Assembly: GCA_934621705.1 (NCBI GenBank)
Contig: CAKTUP010000031.1
Location: 1 to 16,083 of the forward strand
Length of the DNA stretch: 16,083 bases
Source of the DNA: an uncultured Petrimonas sp.
GTDB taxonomy: Bacteria > Bacteroidota > Bacteroidia > Bacteroidales > Dysgonomonadaceae
Reading direction: 5' to 3'
Shown here in pieces: positions 7,932-15,379 of the stretch; the first letter of the stretch is position 1; every line of letters starts with the position of its first letter. Under the pieces are notes generated by a model. It did no database searches, was not told the DNA's origin, and saw nothing but the letters and a program-made list of their open reading frames with translations. The translations under genes and the position numbers were made by a program.

Positions 7932-8726
7932 ATGAAACAGTATTTGGATTTACTTCAACGCGTGCTCGACGAAGGCGTACGAAAAGAAGACCGAACGGGA
8001 ACAGGAACCGTCAGTATTTTCGGCCATCAGAGCCGATTCGCGATGAGTGACGGATTTCCGGTACTTACCACCAAAAAATTGCATTTAAAATCCATTATAC
8101 ACGAATTGTTGTGGTTTCTGAACGGCGATACCAACGTGAAATACCTGAACGATAACGGTGTGCGCATCTGGAACGAATGGGCAGACGAAGACGGTGATCT
8201 CGGGCATATCTACGGTTATCAATGGCGTTCGTGGCCCGATTACAACGGCGGACATATCGACCAAATTTCGCAAGTGGTAAACACGCTGAAAAGTAATCCT
8301 GATTCGCGGCGCATCATCGTGAGTTCGTGGAACGTGGCCGATATTCCGAATATGAATCTCCCACCCTGCCACGCGTTTTTTCAATTCTACGTTGCCGACG
8401 GCAAATTGAGTTTGCAGCTCTATCAACGCAGCGCCGATGTATTTTTGGGAGTGCCGTTTAATATCGCGTCGTATGCGTTGCTATTGAAAATGATGGCACA
8501 AGTTACCGGCTTGGAAGAAGGCGATTTTGTACATACGTTTGGCGATGCGCATATTTACCTGAACCACTTAGAACAAGTAAATCTGCAACTTTCGCGCGAA
8601 CCGCGCCCGCTACCGCAAATGAAAATAAATCCCGACGTAAAAGATATTTTCGGTTTTAAGTTTGAAGATTTTGAATTGACGGATTATGATCCGCATCCGC
8701 ATATAAAAGGTTCCGTAAGCGTCTGA
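7932..8726 (+). CDS. thyA: thymidylate synthase
   Basis: 264 residues, exactly the E. coli ThyA length. It methylates dUMP to dTMP with methylene-tetrahydrofolate, releasing dihydrofolate. The nucleophile is Cys146 in [12 protein letters not shown], the same number as in E. coli. Also present are EDRTGTGT near the N-terminus, [25 protein letters not shown] [13 protein letters not shown], and the end [15 protein letters not shown] 7932 ([12 protein letters not shown]) was preferred over an in-frame GTG at 7899 because it gives the family start and follows GAAGAAAA. It is the first gene of a likely operon with folA; the two are metabolically coupled because DHFR recycles the dihydrofolate made here. 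Its TGA lies inside a TCTGAC repeat. Confidence 0.97.
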   Translation: MKQYLDLLQRVLDEGVRKEDRTGTGTVSIFGHQSRFAMSDGFPVLTTKKLHLKSIIHELLWFLNGDTNVKYLNDNGVRIWNEWADEDGDLGHIYGYQWRSWPDYNGGHIDQISQVVNTLKSNPDSRRIIVSSWNVADIPNMNLPPCHAFFQFYVADGKLSLQLYQRSADVFLGVPFNIASYALLLKMMAQVTGLEEGDFVHTFGDAHIYLNHLEQVNLQLSREPRPLPQMKINPDVKDIFGFKFEDFELTDYDPHPHIKGSVSV

Positions 8727-8746
8727 CCGCTCCAAGCGGTCTGACG
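8722..8746. repeat. TCTGAC-flanked hairpin between thyA and folA
   Basis: Two TCTGAC units (8722-8727 and 8740-8745) flank a 7-bp perfect hairpin, GACCGCT-CCA-AGCGGTC (8725-8741). The first unit overlaps the thyA stop codon. There is no T run, so it is not a standard terminator. A related TCTGACC...GATCTGACG element occurs at 15331-15353, also before a gene carrying the CACAGCCCGC repeat. Confidence 0.65.
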
Positions 8747-8789
8747 CGTTCAACGTTTAACGTTTAAAGTTCAGAACATAAAATAATTG

Positions 8790-9353
8790 ATGAACGAGAT
8801 TTCAAAAAACAGTCATTCACAGCCCGCCACTCTCTCCCCTTCGGGGGGATTAAGGGGGGCTGCTATTGTTGTTGCAATTGATAATGAAAACGCCATCGGC
8901 CGCCGCGGCGATTTACTTTGCCACTTGCCCAACGATTTAAAGCATTTCAAAAACATCACTTCGGGACACACAGTGGTGATGGGTCGCCGAACGTTTGAAT
9001 CGTTGCCGAAAGGCGCGCTGCCCAATCGTACGAATATTGTCATTACATCGGACGACGCGGAAAACTATCCAAATTGTATTGTGGTTCGTTCGCTCGAAGA
9101 AGCGTTTAAAAAAGCGCCTTCCGATAAAGAGATTTTCATTATCGGCGGCGGACAGTTGTATCGTTCATCGCTGGAATTGGCCGATAATTTGTATCTCACC
9201 CGCATCCACCACACCTTTGAAGATGCGGATACATTTTTTCCCGAAATCGATTTTTCGGAATGGGAACTGATGGAGAAAGAAGAGCACAAAAAGGACGAAA
9301 AACATAAATTTGATTATACGTTTGAAACGTATGAGAGAAAGATAAATCAATAA
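8790..9353 (+). CDS. folA: dihydrofolate reductase with a repeat-encoded N-terminal extension
   Basis: 187 residues. It reduces dihydrofolate to tetrahydrofolate with NADPH, completing the thymidylate cycle with ThyA. Recognisable: AIVVAIDNENAIG (cofactor/substrate strand), LLCHLPNDLKHF with Asp49 in the place of E. coli Asp27, VVMGRRTFESL, and IFIIGGGQLYRSSL. Cys44 replaces the E. coli Trp22, which is common in this phylum as I recall. Compared with E. coli DHFR there are 22 extra residues (MNEISKNSHSQPATLSPSGG and LRG). Most are encoded by the dispersed repeat at 8814-8860, and the usual M-I-S start is replaced. No ATG, GTG or TTG lies between the repeat and the DHFR core, so translation must cross it. 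A TTG at 8787 is also in frame. It sits 63 bases after thyA and 12 before the amidase gene. Confidence 0.95.
   Translation: MNEISKNSHSQPATLSPSGGLRGAAIVVAIDNENAIGRRGDLLCHLPNDLKHFKNITSGHTVVMGRRTFESLPKGALPNRTNIVITSDDAENYPNCIVVRSLEEAFKKAPSDKEIFIIGGGQLYRSSLELADNLYLTRIHHTFEDADTFFPEIDFSEWELMEKEEHKKDEKHKFDYTFETYERKINQ
8814..8860 (+). repeat. CACAGCCCGC hairpin repeat, copy 1 (inside folA)
   Basis: It begins CATTCACAGCCCGCCA, then a C-rich arm, CCCCTTCGGGG hairpin and a second G-rich block after GGATTAA. The first 16 bases are identical to copy 2 at 13781. The C-rich arm could pair with either G-rich block. The copy lies inside the open reading frame and encodes HSQPATLSPSGGLRG. Confidence 0.8.
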
Positions 9354-9365
9354 ATTAATCTCAGT

Positions 9366-12300
9366 ATGAGACAGAAAACGCTACTTATCATATCAGCTAT
9401 TTTAATTTCTTATTTCTCTTTCTCACAGGAAGTTGACAATGACAATATAAAGAAATACTTAAACTCATCTTTATCCAATATTTACAAAGAAACGTTACTT
9501 CGGCCGGGACGAGTTTCGGTGGATAGCATTGTCGTAAACGACCGAAAAAAGAGCATCGAATTTCACACCAATCTCTCGCTTTCGTACTTGCCGATGCGTG
9601 AAAATACCGTGCGTCAAATCTACGACAGCGTGCGATATTACTTGCCTGCGGCGCAAAAAAAATACCGCATCGGCGTGTTTTCCGATAAGCAGGAAATAAG
9701 CACGTTGGTGCCCAATTTTTACCGCCAATCGACGAAGGATAAAAACCGAATGATTGCTCACAAAGTCAAAACGTCGCTCGTAACCAACGTTTCATCGCCC
9801 GAAAAATCATTCGATAAAGGACTCACAAACAATCATATCGCCCTTTGGCAAAGCCACGGATGGTATTACGAGCAAAAACTCGGCAGGTGGGAGTGGCAGC
9901 GCGCGCGCATCTTTCAAACCGTGGAAGACCTCTACACGCAAAGCTACGTACTGCCGTTTTTAACGCCGATGCTGGAAAATGCGGGCGCAAATGTGCTGAT
10001 GCCTCGTGAACGCGATTACAACACAAAAGAAATCATTGTTGACAACGATGCCGCTTCGGGATACTCGGAAGCCAATGGAACAGAACGTTGGCAACAAACC
10101 GGTTCCGCCGGATTTGCCAATTCGAAAGCGTTTTATTTAGACGGCGAAAATCCGTTCCGGATGGGAACCGCACGGCAAGTAAAAACCGTTTCGCGCGGTG
10201 GGGAAAGCGTTGCCACGTGGTCGCCCGAAATTCCCGAAAAAGGAAAATACGGCGTGTATGTGTCGTATCAAACCGTGAAAAACAGCGCGGAAGATGCGTT
10301 TTACAGCGTGTATCACGCCGGCGGGCAAACCGATTTCACCGTCAACCAAACTATGGGTGGCAGCACGTGGATTTTTCTCGGTTATTTCGATTTCGAGAAG
10401 GGAAAAAACCACAAGATCACGCTTTCCAACAAAAGCAACCGTGCTGGTAGAATTGTTACCGCCGATGCCGTAAAAATCGGCGGCGGGATGGGAAACATCG
10501 CCCGAATGCCCAACGCGGATGGTTTCGAGAAAGAAAACACCAAAAGTTCGGAAACGCTTACCGAGAAAGAAACGTTCACTTCTAAAATCAACTATAAACC
10601 CGAAATCAGCGGTTATCCGCGATATGCCGAAGGTGCGCGCTACTGGATGCAGTGGGCGGGCGTTCCCGATTCGGTTTACAACCGCACCGAAGGCAAAAAC
10701 GATTACACCGACGACTACGCAAGTCGCGGCGTGTGGGTAAATTGGCTGGCGGGTGGTTCACCGGCGCTTCCCAAAGCCGAAGGCTTGAATATTCCGGTGG
10801 ATTTGGCAATGGCGTTTCACACCGATGCAGGAACGTTTTGGGGTGACACCATCGTGGGAACGCTCGGAATTTATATGACGCGCCACAACGACGAACGGTT
10901 CGAAAACGGACGTTCCCGCTGGGCGTCGCGCGACCTCACGGAATTGATTATGGACGAAATTACGAACGATATCCGTCGCGATTTTGAACCCGATTGGACA
11001 CGCCGCCACCTTTGGAACCGCTCGTACGCCGAAGCACGCATTCCCAATGTGCCAACCATGCTGCTGGAATTGCTTTCGCACCAAAATTTTGCCGACATGC
11101 GTTACGGCCTCGACCCTATGTTCCGTTTCACGGTCAGCCGCTCCATTTACAAGGGAATGCTAAAATTCCTTGCTTCGCAATACAATCGCCCGTATGTGGT
11201 GCAGCCGTTGCCGGTAAAGGATTTCAGCGCATCGTTTTCGGGCGAAACTGAAGTAGAACTAAAATGGAATTCTACGCCCGATGCAACAGAACCATCGGCA
11301 AATCCCTCAAAATATATCATTTATACACGCATTAACGATGGCGGATTCGACAACGGCGTAATTGCGAATACAAATAATCACAAAATCCGTATTGAAAAAG
11401 ACAACATTTATAGTTTCAAAGTGGAAGCCGTGAACGATGGCGGCAAGAGCTTTCCATCCGAAATTTTATCGGTTTGCAGGAAGTCTGATCAAAAAGGTGA
11501 AGCCTTGATTGTGAACGGATTTACGCGCGTGTCGGCGCCGCACAGTTTTACCACTTCCGAAGACAGCATCGCCGGATTCGCCGGAAACGTGGATAACGGC
11601 GTGCCGTATATTGCCGACCACCATTTTATAGGGCAGCAAAACGAGTTTCGACGCGTAATTCCGTGGATGGACGACGATGCATCGGGGTTTGGCGACAGCA
11701 ACGCCAATTTCGAAACCACTAAAATTGCCGGAAACACGTTCGATTATCCGTTCGTTCACGGGCAAGCGTTTGCCGAAGCGGGATATTCATTTGTTTCAAC
11801 ATCGGCAAGCGCGGTAGAAAACGGTTTGGCAAAGTTGACGGATTACAAGCTGGTGGACTGGATTTTGGGCAAGCAACGCGAATGGAGCGTAGCGCGCGGA
11901 GCGAAACCGCCCACATTCAAAACATTTTCGAAAACGCAGCAACAGGCAATTAGCGATTATTGCAACAACGGCGGAAACATCATCGTGAGCGGCGCATTCG
12001 TCGGAACCGATTTGTGGGACAATCCCTTCGCTACGAAAGAAGACAAAGATTGGGCGCAAAACACGCTCAAATTCAAGTGGCGCAATAACAACGGCGCCGT
12101 TACGGGAAAAATTAAAGCCGTCCCCTCGCCTTTCGAATCCATTCAAGGCAATTACGAGTATTTCAACGAATTAAATAGCGAAAGCTACGTCGTGGAACAT
12201 CCCAACGCCATCGAACCCAGCGGAGAAAATTCGTTTACAGTTTTCCGCTATTCGGAGAATAATTTAAGCGCAGGAACGTTTTACAAAGGAGAAACGTATA

Positions 12301-12395
12301 GCACATGCATATTGGGTTTCCCGATAGAATCGGTAAAAGAGCAGGAGAAAAGGAATGAGTTGATAAAACAGATTTTGGAAGTGATGGAATTTTAA
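9366..12395 (+). CDS. secreted N-acetylmuramoyl-L-alanine amidase-like protein with golvesin-like and FN3 domains
   Basis: 1009 residues with a signal peptide (MRQKTLLIISAILISYFSFS, cleavage before QEV). An Amidase_3-type zinc hydrolase fold appears split. The first part has LWQSHGWYYE (His164, possibly Glu176 nearby) and ENAGANVLMPRERD. The second part has AMAFHTDAG (His485) and VPTMLLELLSHQNFADM (Glu568, catalytic-type). Between them, about 225-376, lies a golvesin/xanthan-lyase-type beta domain (YSVYHAGGQTDFTVNQTMGG, TADAVKIGGG). A fibronectin III domain follows at about 613-705. The last 300 residues are an unassigned alpha/beta region. Bacteroidota homologues are often labelled xanthan lyase, but the residues favour peptidoglycan amidase. 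It would act outside the inner membrane. It is the third gene of the thyA operon (12-base gap). An element starts right after its stop. Confidence 0.8.
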   Translation: MRQKTLLIISAILISYFSFSQEVDNDNIKKYLNSSLSNIYKETLLRPGRVSVDSIVVNDRKKSIEFHTNLSLSYLPMRENTVRQIYDSVRYYLPAAQKKYRIGVFSDKQEISTLVPNFYRQSTKDKNRMIAHKVKTSLVTNVSSPEKSFDKGLTNNHIALWQSHGWYYEQKLGRWEWQRARIFQTVEDLYTQSYVLPFLTPMLENAGANVLMPRERDYNTKEIIVDNDAASGYSEANGTERWQQTGSAGFANSKAFYLDGENPFRMGTARQVKTVSRGGESVATWSPEIPEKGKYGVYVSYQTVKNSAEDAFYSVYHAGGQTDFTVNQTMGGSTWIFLGYFDFEKGKNHKITLSNKSNRAGRIVTADAVKIGGGMGNIARMPNADGFEKENTKSSETLTEKETFTSKINYKPEISGYPRYAEGARYWMQWAGVPDSVYNRTEGKNDYTDDYASRGVWVNWLAGGSPALPKAEGLNIPVDLAMAFHTDAGTFWGDTIVGTLGIYMTRHNDERFENGRSRWASRDLTELIMDEITNDIRRDFEPDWTRRHLWNRSYAEARIPNVPTMLLELLSHQNFADMRYGLDPMFRFTVSRSIYKGMLKFLASQYNRPYVVQPLPVKDFSASFSGETEVELKWNSTPDATEPSANPSKYIIYTRINDGGFDNGVIANTNNHKIRIEKDNIYSFKVEAVNDGGKSFPSEILSVCRKSDQKGEALIVNGFTRVSAPHSFTTSEDSIAGFAGNVDNGVPYIADHHFIGQQNEFRRVIPWMDDDASGFGDSNANFETTKIAGNTFDYPFVHGQAFAEAGYSFVSTSASAVENGLAKLTDYKLVDWILGKQREWSVARGAKPPTFKTFSKTQQQAISDYCNNGGNIIVSGAFVGTDLWDNPFATKEDKDWAQNTLKFKWRNNNGAVTGKIKAVPSPFESIQGNYEYFNELNSESYVVEHPNAIEPSGENSFTVFRYSENNLSAGTFYKGETYSTCILGFPIESVKEQEKRNELIKQILEVMEF

Positions 12396-12397
12396 AT

Positions 12398-12559
12398 AAT
12401 AAGCTAATAAGGTTAGCTTTGATATACGCGTTATAAGTACTAAGGTTGATGGATTAAAAAGTAAGGTTTTACAAAACGCTGGAAACAAAAACCTTATTTT
12501 TTCTAAGCAACCTTAGTAGAAAATAGAAACCTAATGGCAGACAACCTTATTACCTTATT
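12398..12559 (+). repeat. left copy of the nested inverted repeat
   Basis: 162 bp built as three nested inverted repeats. The outer pair is 12398-12414 with 12543-12559. The middle pair is TACTAAGGTT (12438-12447) with AACCTTAGTA (12509-12518). The inner pair is 12456-12470 with 12488-12502. It aligns in the same orientation to the copy at 13015, sharing for example AACCTTAGTAGAAAA. Confidence 0.85.
12456..12502 (+). terminator. inner hairpin of the left repeat, terminator-like
   Basis: A 15-bp stem with one G-U pair (12456-12470 with 12488-12502) ends in six T. Being 60 bases after the amidase stop, it may end the thyA operon transcript. Confidence 0.55.
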
Positions 12560-12572
12560 AAAAAATAGAAAT

Positions 12573-13016
12573 ATGAAAGTACAGTACAACAACCTATACG
12601 TACATTTTGTATTCACAACTTATAATCGATTGCCGCTGATTGAAGAGAAAAACCGAATACGAATAGAGAAGTATATCACAGGAATTATCAATAACAACAA
12701 TTGCCGTTTATACGCAATTTATGCCAATCCCGAACATGTTCACTTTTTAGTATCTCGTTCACCAGACAAAGACGAAGAAACATTGGCAACGATTGTAGCA
12801 AACAGTTCGGAACGATTTATAAACGACAACAAATTATGCACAGGAAATTTTCAATGGCAGGATTCTTGTTCGGCTTTTTCTGTTTCAAAGAACGATGTGG
12901 ACAAAGTTTGCAAATATATTCTGAATCAGAAAGAGCATCACAAAAAACAAACTTTTGCCGAAGAATACGATGCTTTTATTCAGTTTTATGAGAAAACAAT
13001 TCGTCCGATAAAATAA
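12573..13016 (+). CDS. IS200-family / REP-associated Y1 tyrosine transposase
   Basis: 147 residues, the usual size of single-domain IS200-type TnpA. It is an HUH single-strand nuclease that cuts and joins DNA at hairpin ends. His55-Val-His57 in NPEHVHFLVS is the metal-binding HUH pair. Tyr115 in VCKYILNQKEHHKK is the nucleophile, with Gln119 four residues later, as in other members. All key residues are intact, so it could be active. I start it at ATG 12573 (MKVQYNNLYVHFVFTTYNR). An in-frame ATG at 12534 lies inside the left repeat, where the equivalent right copy is non-coding. Its stop codon overlaps the right repeat (13015). Codons are more AT-rich than in the neighbouring operon. Confidence 0.9.
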   Translation: MKVQYNNLYVHFVFTTYNRLPLIEEKNRIRIEKYITGIINNNNCRLYAIYANPEHVHFLVSRSPDKDEETLATIVANSSERFINDNKLCTGNFQWQDSCSAFSVSKNDVDKVCKYILNQKEHHKKQTFAEEYDAFIQFYEKTIRPIK

Positions 13017-13172
13017 TAAGGTAATAAGGTTTGATTTGGCGATGCGTATCACATACTAAGATTAATAGTTTTAAAAATAAGGTTTTATAAAACGTAGAAA
13101 ACAAAGACTTTATTTCTTTCAGATAACCTTAGTAGAAAAATGATTACTAGGGAAAAACCTTATTAGCTTATT
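13015..13172 (+). repeat. right copy of the nested inverted repeat
   Basis: 158 bp in the same orientation as the left copy. The outer pair is 13015-13031 with 13156-13172. The middle pair is TACTAAGATT (13054-13063) with AACCTTAGTA (13125-13134), one mismatch. The inner hairpin has decayed (TAAGGTTTT facing GACTTTATT). It overlaps the transposase stop codon. Confidence 0.85.
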
Positions 13173-13211
13173 GAAAATTAGAATTATAATCATTCTATAA
13201 ATTTGGACAAA

Positions 13212-13778
13212 ATGAAAAAAATATTTATCACCTTAATTGTTTCGTGTATTTTTAGTTTGATGAGTAATTGTACATTAAACAATTTCAGAATTCCTTTGTC
13301 TTGTGAAAATAATTCAACGCCACTAAATTTATTAAATTATTCACAAGACACATTGAAGATAACTGTTGAAGCATCAGATTGTGGGGAATGGGGTGGTCAT
13401 CGTGAATATATTCTACTACACAAAGATAAAGAGAATAGATTAATTGCCAACTTCACCGTAGATTCTGTTTCTTGTGATAATATTATTAGTATTTACGAGG
13501 AAGATTACAGTTATAGTGATATTGATGAAAACTCTAGAATAATTGTTATCGACACATTTAAAATTCTTACAAAAAACGATGAGAAAATAATAAACAAATT
13601 CATTATACGAGTAATGAATTTATACTTAAGACAAGAAATGCATTCAAACGCTGGCACAACTTACCACATTCAACATACAGATTCAACATTAGACTTAAAT
13701 TACTGGAATAATGGTGACTATAGAAACACCAATTATGGAAAGGTTCGCAAAAAACTTTTCGGAGAATTTCTAAGATAA
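13212..13778 (+). CDS. AT-rich hypothetical lipoprotein candidate
   Basis: 188 residues, not recognised. MKKIFITLIVSCIFSLMSNC is a hydrophobic signal segment ending in SNC, a plausible lipobox in this phylum. A short motif ASDCGEWGGHREY at about 51-63 has paired Cys and His residues, and a second Cys lies in DSVSCDN. The rest is polar with many Asn, Asp and Ile. Base composition is clearly lower in G+C than in the operon genes, suggesting separate arrival, perhaps with the adjoining element. I start at ATG 13212, not at an in-frame TTG at 13203. TAAATTTG at 13198-13205 matches the promoter box but would give a nearly leaderless message. It ends two bases before a hairpin repeat. Confidence 0.7.
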   Translation: MKKIFITLIVSCIFSLMSNCTLNNFRIPLSCENNSTPLNLLNYSQDTLKITVEASDCGEWGGHREYILLHKDKENRLIANFTVDSVSCDNIISIYEEDYSYSDIDENSRIIVIDTFKILTKNDEKIINKFIIRVMNLYLRQEMHSNAGTTYHIQHTDSTLDLNYWNNGDYRNTNYGKVRKKLFGEFLR

Positions 13779-13780
13779 AA

Positions 13781-13820
13781 CATTCACAGCCCGCCAAATT
13801 CCCTTTAGGGGATTCAGGGG
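13781..13820 (+). repeat. CACAGCCCGC hairpin repeat, copy 2 (upstream of the glycosyltransferase)
   Basis: It begins CATTCACAGCCCGCCA, identical over 16 bases to copy 1, then CCCTTTAGGGG, ATTCA and AGGGG. It fills the gap between the hypothetical gene and the glycosyltransferase start (13834), ending 13 bases before that ATG. Here it is not translated: no start codon precedes it in the gene's frame. Confidence 0.8.
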
Positions 13821-13833
13821 TAAACACAAAAAT

Positions 13834-15282
13834 ATGAAAAAAATAAACGCCTTCATCCTCTTCACGCAGCCCGAACAGGCGGCAAAAACCGTGGAAGAGT
13901 TAAAACAATCGGAGTTGGTAAAAAAGATTTACCTGCTCACGCCCGAAAACGTAACGGAAACCATCGACGGATGCAAGAACATTGCGATTGATACGTTACA
14001 AAGTACCGAAACCATCCGAAAAATCGCCGAAAAATCATCGGCAGACTACACGCTCATCTACCAAAAACCGACCGTGCTGAAACCCGGTTATTTCGCGCTG
14101 GAACGTATGCTTCGCATTGCGGAAGACACAAGCGCAGGAATGGTTTATGCCGATTATTACGCCATTGCCAACGGCGAAAAGAAAAACCATCCGGTAATCG
14201 ATTATCAGGAAGGCAGTTTGCGCGACGATTTCAATTTCGGTTCATTGCTAGTTTACAACGCTGATGCGCTGAAAGAAGCCGTAAAAAAAATGAAAAAAGA
14301 ATCGTATCAATTTGCCGGATTGTACGATTTGCGGTTGAAAATTTCGCAAAAACATCCGCTTGTGCACATCAACGAATACCTGTATACCGAAATTGAAGAC
14401 GATACACGCGCATCGGGACAAAAGATTTTCGACTATGTGGACCCGAAAAACCGTGCCGTGCAGGTGGAAATGGAACAAGCTTGCACACAGCATCTGAAAG
14501 ACGTGGGCGCATACCTGAAACCCAAATTCGAGAAAATTGAGTTCGACAAAGGCAAGTTCGAATACGAAGCATCGGTAATTATTCCCGTTCGGAACCGCAT
14601 CAAAACCATCAAAGATGCTATCGAATCGGTATTGATACAGGAAACCGATTTCAAGTTCAACCTCATCGTGGTGGACAACCATTCTACAGACGGCACCACC
14701 GAAGCCATTCGCGAATTTAACGACGAGCGGTTGATCCACGTTATTCCCAATCGCGACGATTTAGGCATCGGCGGTTGCTGGAATATGGGGGTACATCACG
14801 AAGAATGTGGTAAATTTGCCGTTCAGCTCGACAGTGACGATGTGTACAGTGGGGACGACACGCTGCAAAAAATAGTAAACGCGTTCTACGAACAGAATTG
14901 CGCAATGGTTGTGGGCACGTATCAAATGACCAATTTCGCGATGGAAGAAATTCCCCCGGGCATTATCGACCACCGCGAGTGGACACCCGATAACGGCCGC
15001 AACAATGCTCTTCGCATCAACGGATTGGGTGCGCCGCGCGCGTTTTACACGCCTGTTTTGCGCGAAATAAAAGTGCCCAACACAAGCTACGGCGAAGATT
15101 ATGCCCTCGGGCTGAATATTTCGCGCCGCTATCAAATCGGCCGTGTTTACGATGTGTTATATTTGTGTCGCCGTTGGGAAGACAACTCGGATGCGTCGCT
15201 CGACATCGTGAAAATGAACGCGCACAACACGTATAAAGACAGAATTCGTACGTGGGAATTGCAGGCAAGGCGCACCCTTTAA
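13834..15282 (+). CDS. family 2 glycosyltransferase
   Basis: 482 residues without signal or membrane segments, so cytoplasmic. The C-terminal half from about residue 246 is a GT-A fold glycosyltransferase: SVIIPVRNRIKTIKDAIESVL, LIVVDNHSTDGTTEAI, metal-binding DSDD at 333-336 (QLDSDD), catalytic-type GEDYA (Glu421, Asp422), and CRRWEDNSD (Trp448). Donor and acceptor sugars cannot be inferred. The first 200 residues (KKIYLLTPEN, DYTLIYQKPTVLKPGYFALERM, AGMVYADYY) resemble a second, degenerate GT-A domain without an obvious DxD. ATG 13834 has an A-rich leader. It lies 97 bases before the SpoIID-domain gene in the same direction, so the two are probably cotranscribed and may share a cell-envelope role. 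Confidence 0.88.
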   Translation: MKKINAFILFTQPEQAAKTVEELKQSELVKKIYLLTPENVTETIDGCKNIAIDTLQSTETIRKIAEKSSADYTLIYQKPTVLKPGYFALERMLRIAEDTSAGMVYADYYAIANGEKKNHPVIDYQEGSLRDDFNFGSLLVYNADALKEAVKKMKKESYQFAGLYDLRLKISQKHPLVHINEYLYTEIEDDTRASGQKIFDYVDPKNRAVQVEMEQACTQHLKDVGAYLKPKFEKIEFDKGKFEYEASVIIPVRNRIKTIKDAIESVLIQETDFKFNLIVVDNHSTDGTTEAIREFNDERLIHVIPNRDDLGIGGCWNMGVHHEECGKFAVQLDSDDVYSGDDTLQKIVNAFYEQNCAMVVGTYQMTNFAMEEIPPGIIDHREWTPDNGRNNALRINGLGAPRAFYTPVLREIKVPNTSYGEDYALGLNISRRYQIGRVYDVLYLCRRWEDNSDASLDIVKMNAHNTYKDRIRTWELQARRTL

Positions 15283-15299
15283 CTCCCCCAATAGGGGAG
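15283..15299 (+). repeat. small G/C hairpin right after the glycosyltransferase stop
   Basis: CTCCCC pairs with GGGGAG across CAATA, beginning at the base after the TAA. It resembles the hairpin half of the CACAGCCCGC repeats and may be a truncated copy. There is no T run, so termination is doubtful. Confidence 0.5.
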
Positions 15300-15330
15300 A
15301 ATAAGAAAGTGAAATAATTCTCCGAACCCG

Positions 15331-15353
15331 TCTGACCAATTTGCGATCTGACG
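15331..15353. repeat. TCTGAC direct pair before the SpoIID gene
   Basis: Two TCTGAC units (15331-15336 and 15347-15352) are separated by 10 bases. The element resembles that at 8722-8746 (GTCTGACC ... GCGRTCTGACG) but has lost the inner palindrome. Confidence 0.5.
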
Positions 15354-15379
15354 AATAAATAAACACTCATCATTAAACT

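Larger units (their letters stand above)
12398..13172 (+). mobile_element. IS200/RAYT-like element with large nested-repeat ends
   Basis: A single Y1 transposase gene is bounded by two direct copies of a ~160-bp structured repeat. The outermost 17 bases are a perfect inverted repeat (AATAAGCTAATAAGGTT and its complement). The innermost tips are another perfect inverted pair (AATAAGGTAATAAGGTT). No tnpB is present. No clear target duplication is seen, as expected for this class. The left end lies 3 bases past the amidase stop codon. Confidence 0.75.

Noticed and set aside
8920..8922. Cys in place of the E. coli Trp22 in DHFR as a novel active-site change
   Set aside because: From memory, LLC is common at this position in Bacteroidota DHFRs, so it is probably lineage-typical.
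12534..12572. Earlier ATG for the transposase
   Set aside because: The stretch belongs to the left repeat; the matching part of the right repeat is non-coding, and ATG 12573 gives the family N-terminus.
12398..13172. CRISPR-like repeat array
   Set aside because: There are only two copies of a long structured repeat flanking a transposase, with no regular spacers and no cas genes.
13198..13205. TAAATTTG promoter box before the hypothetical lipoprotein gene
   Set aside because: It matches the consensus but lies 6 bases before the ATG in AT-rich DNA, so a chance match is likely; not listed as a separate feature.
14248..14739. Minus-strand 163-codon frame inside the glycosyltransferase gene
   Set aside because: Antisense shadow with a skewed Phe/Val/His-rich composition and no motif.
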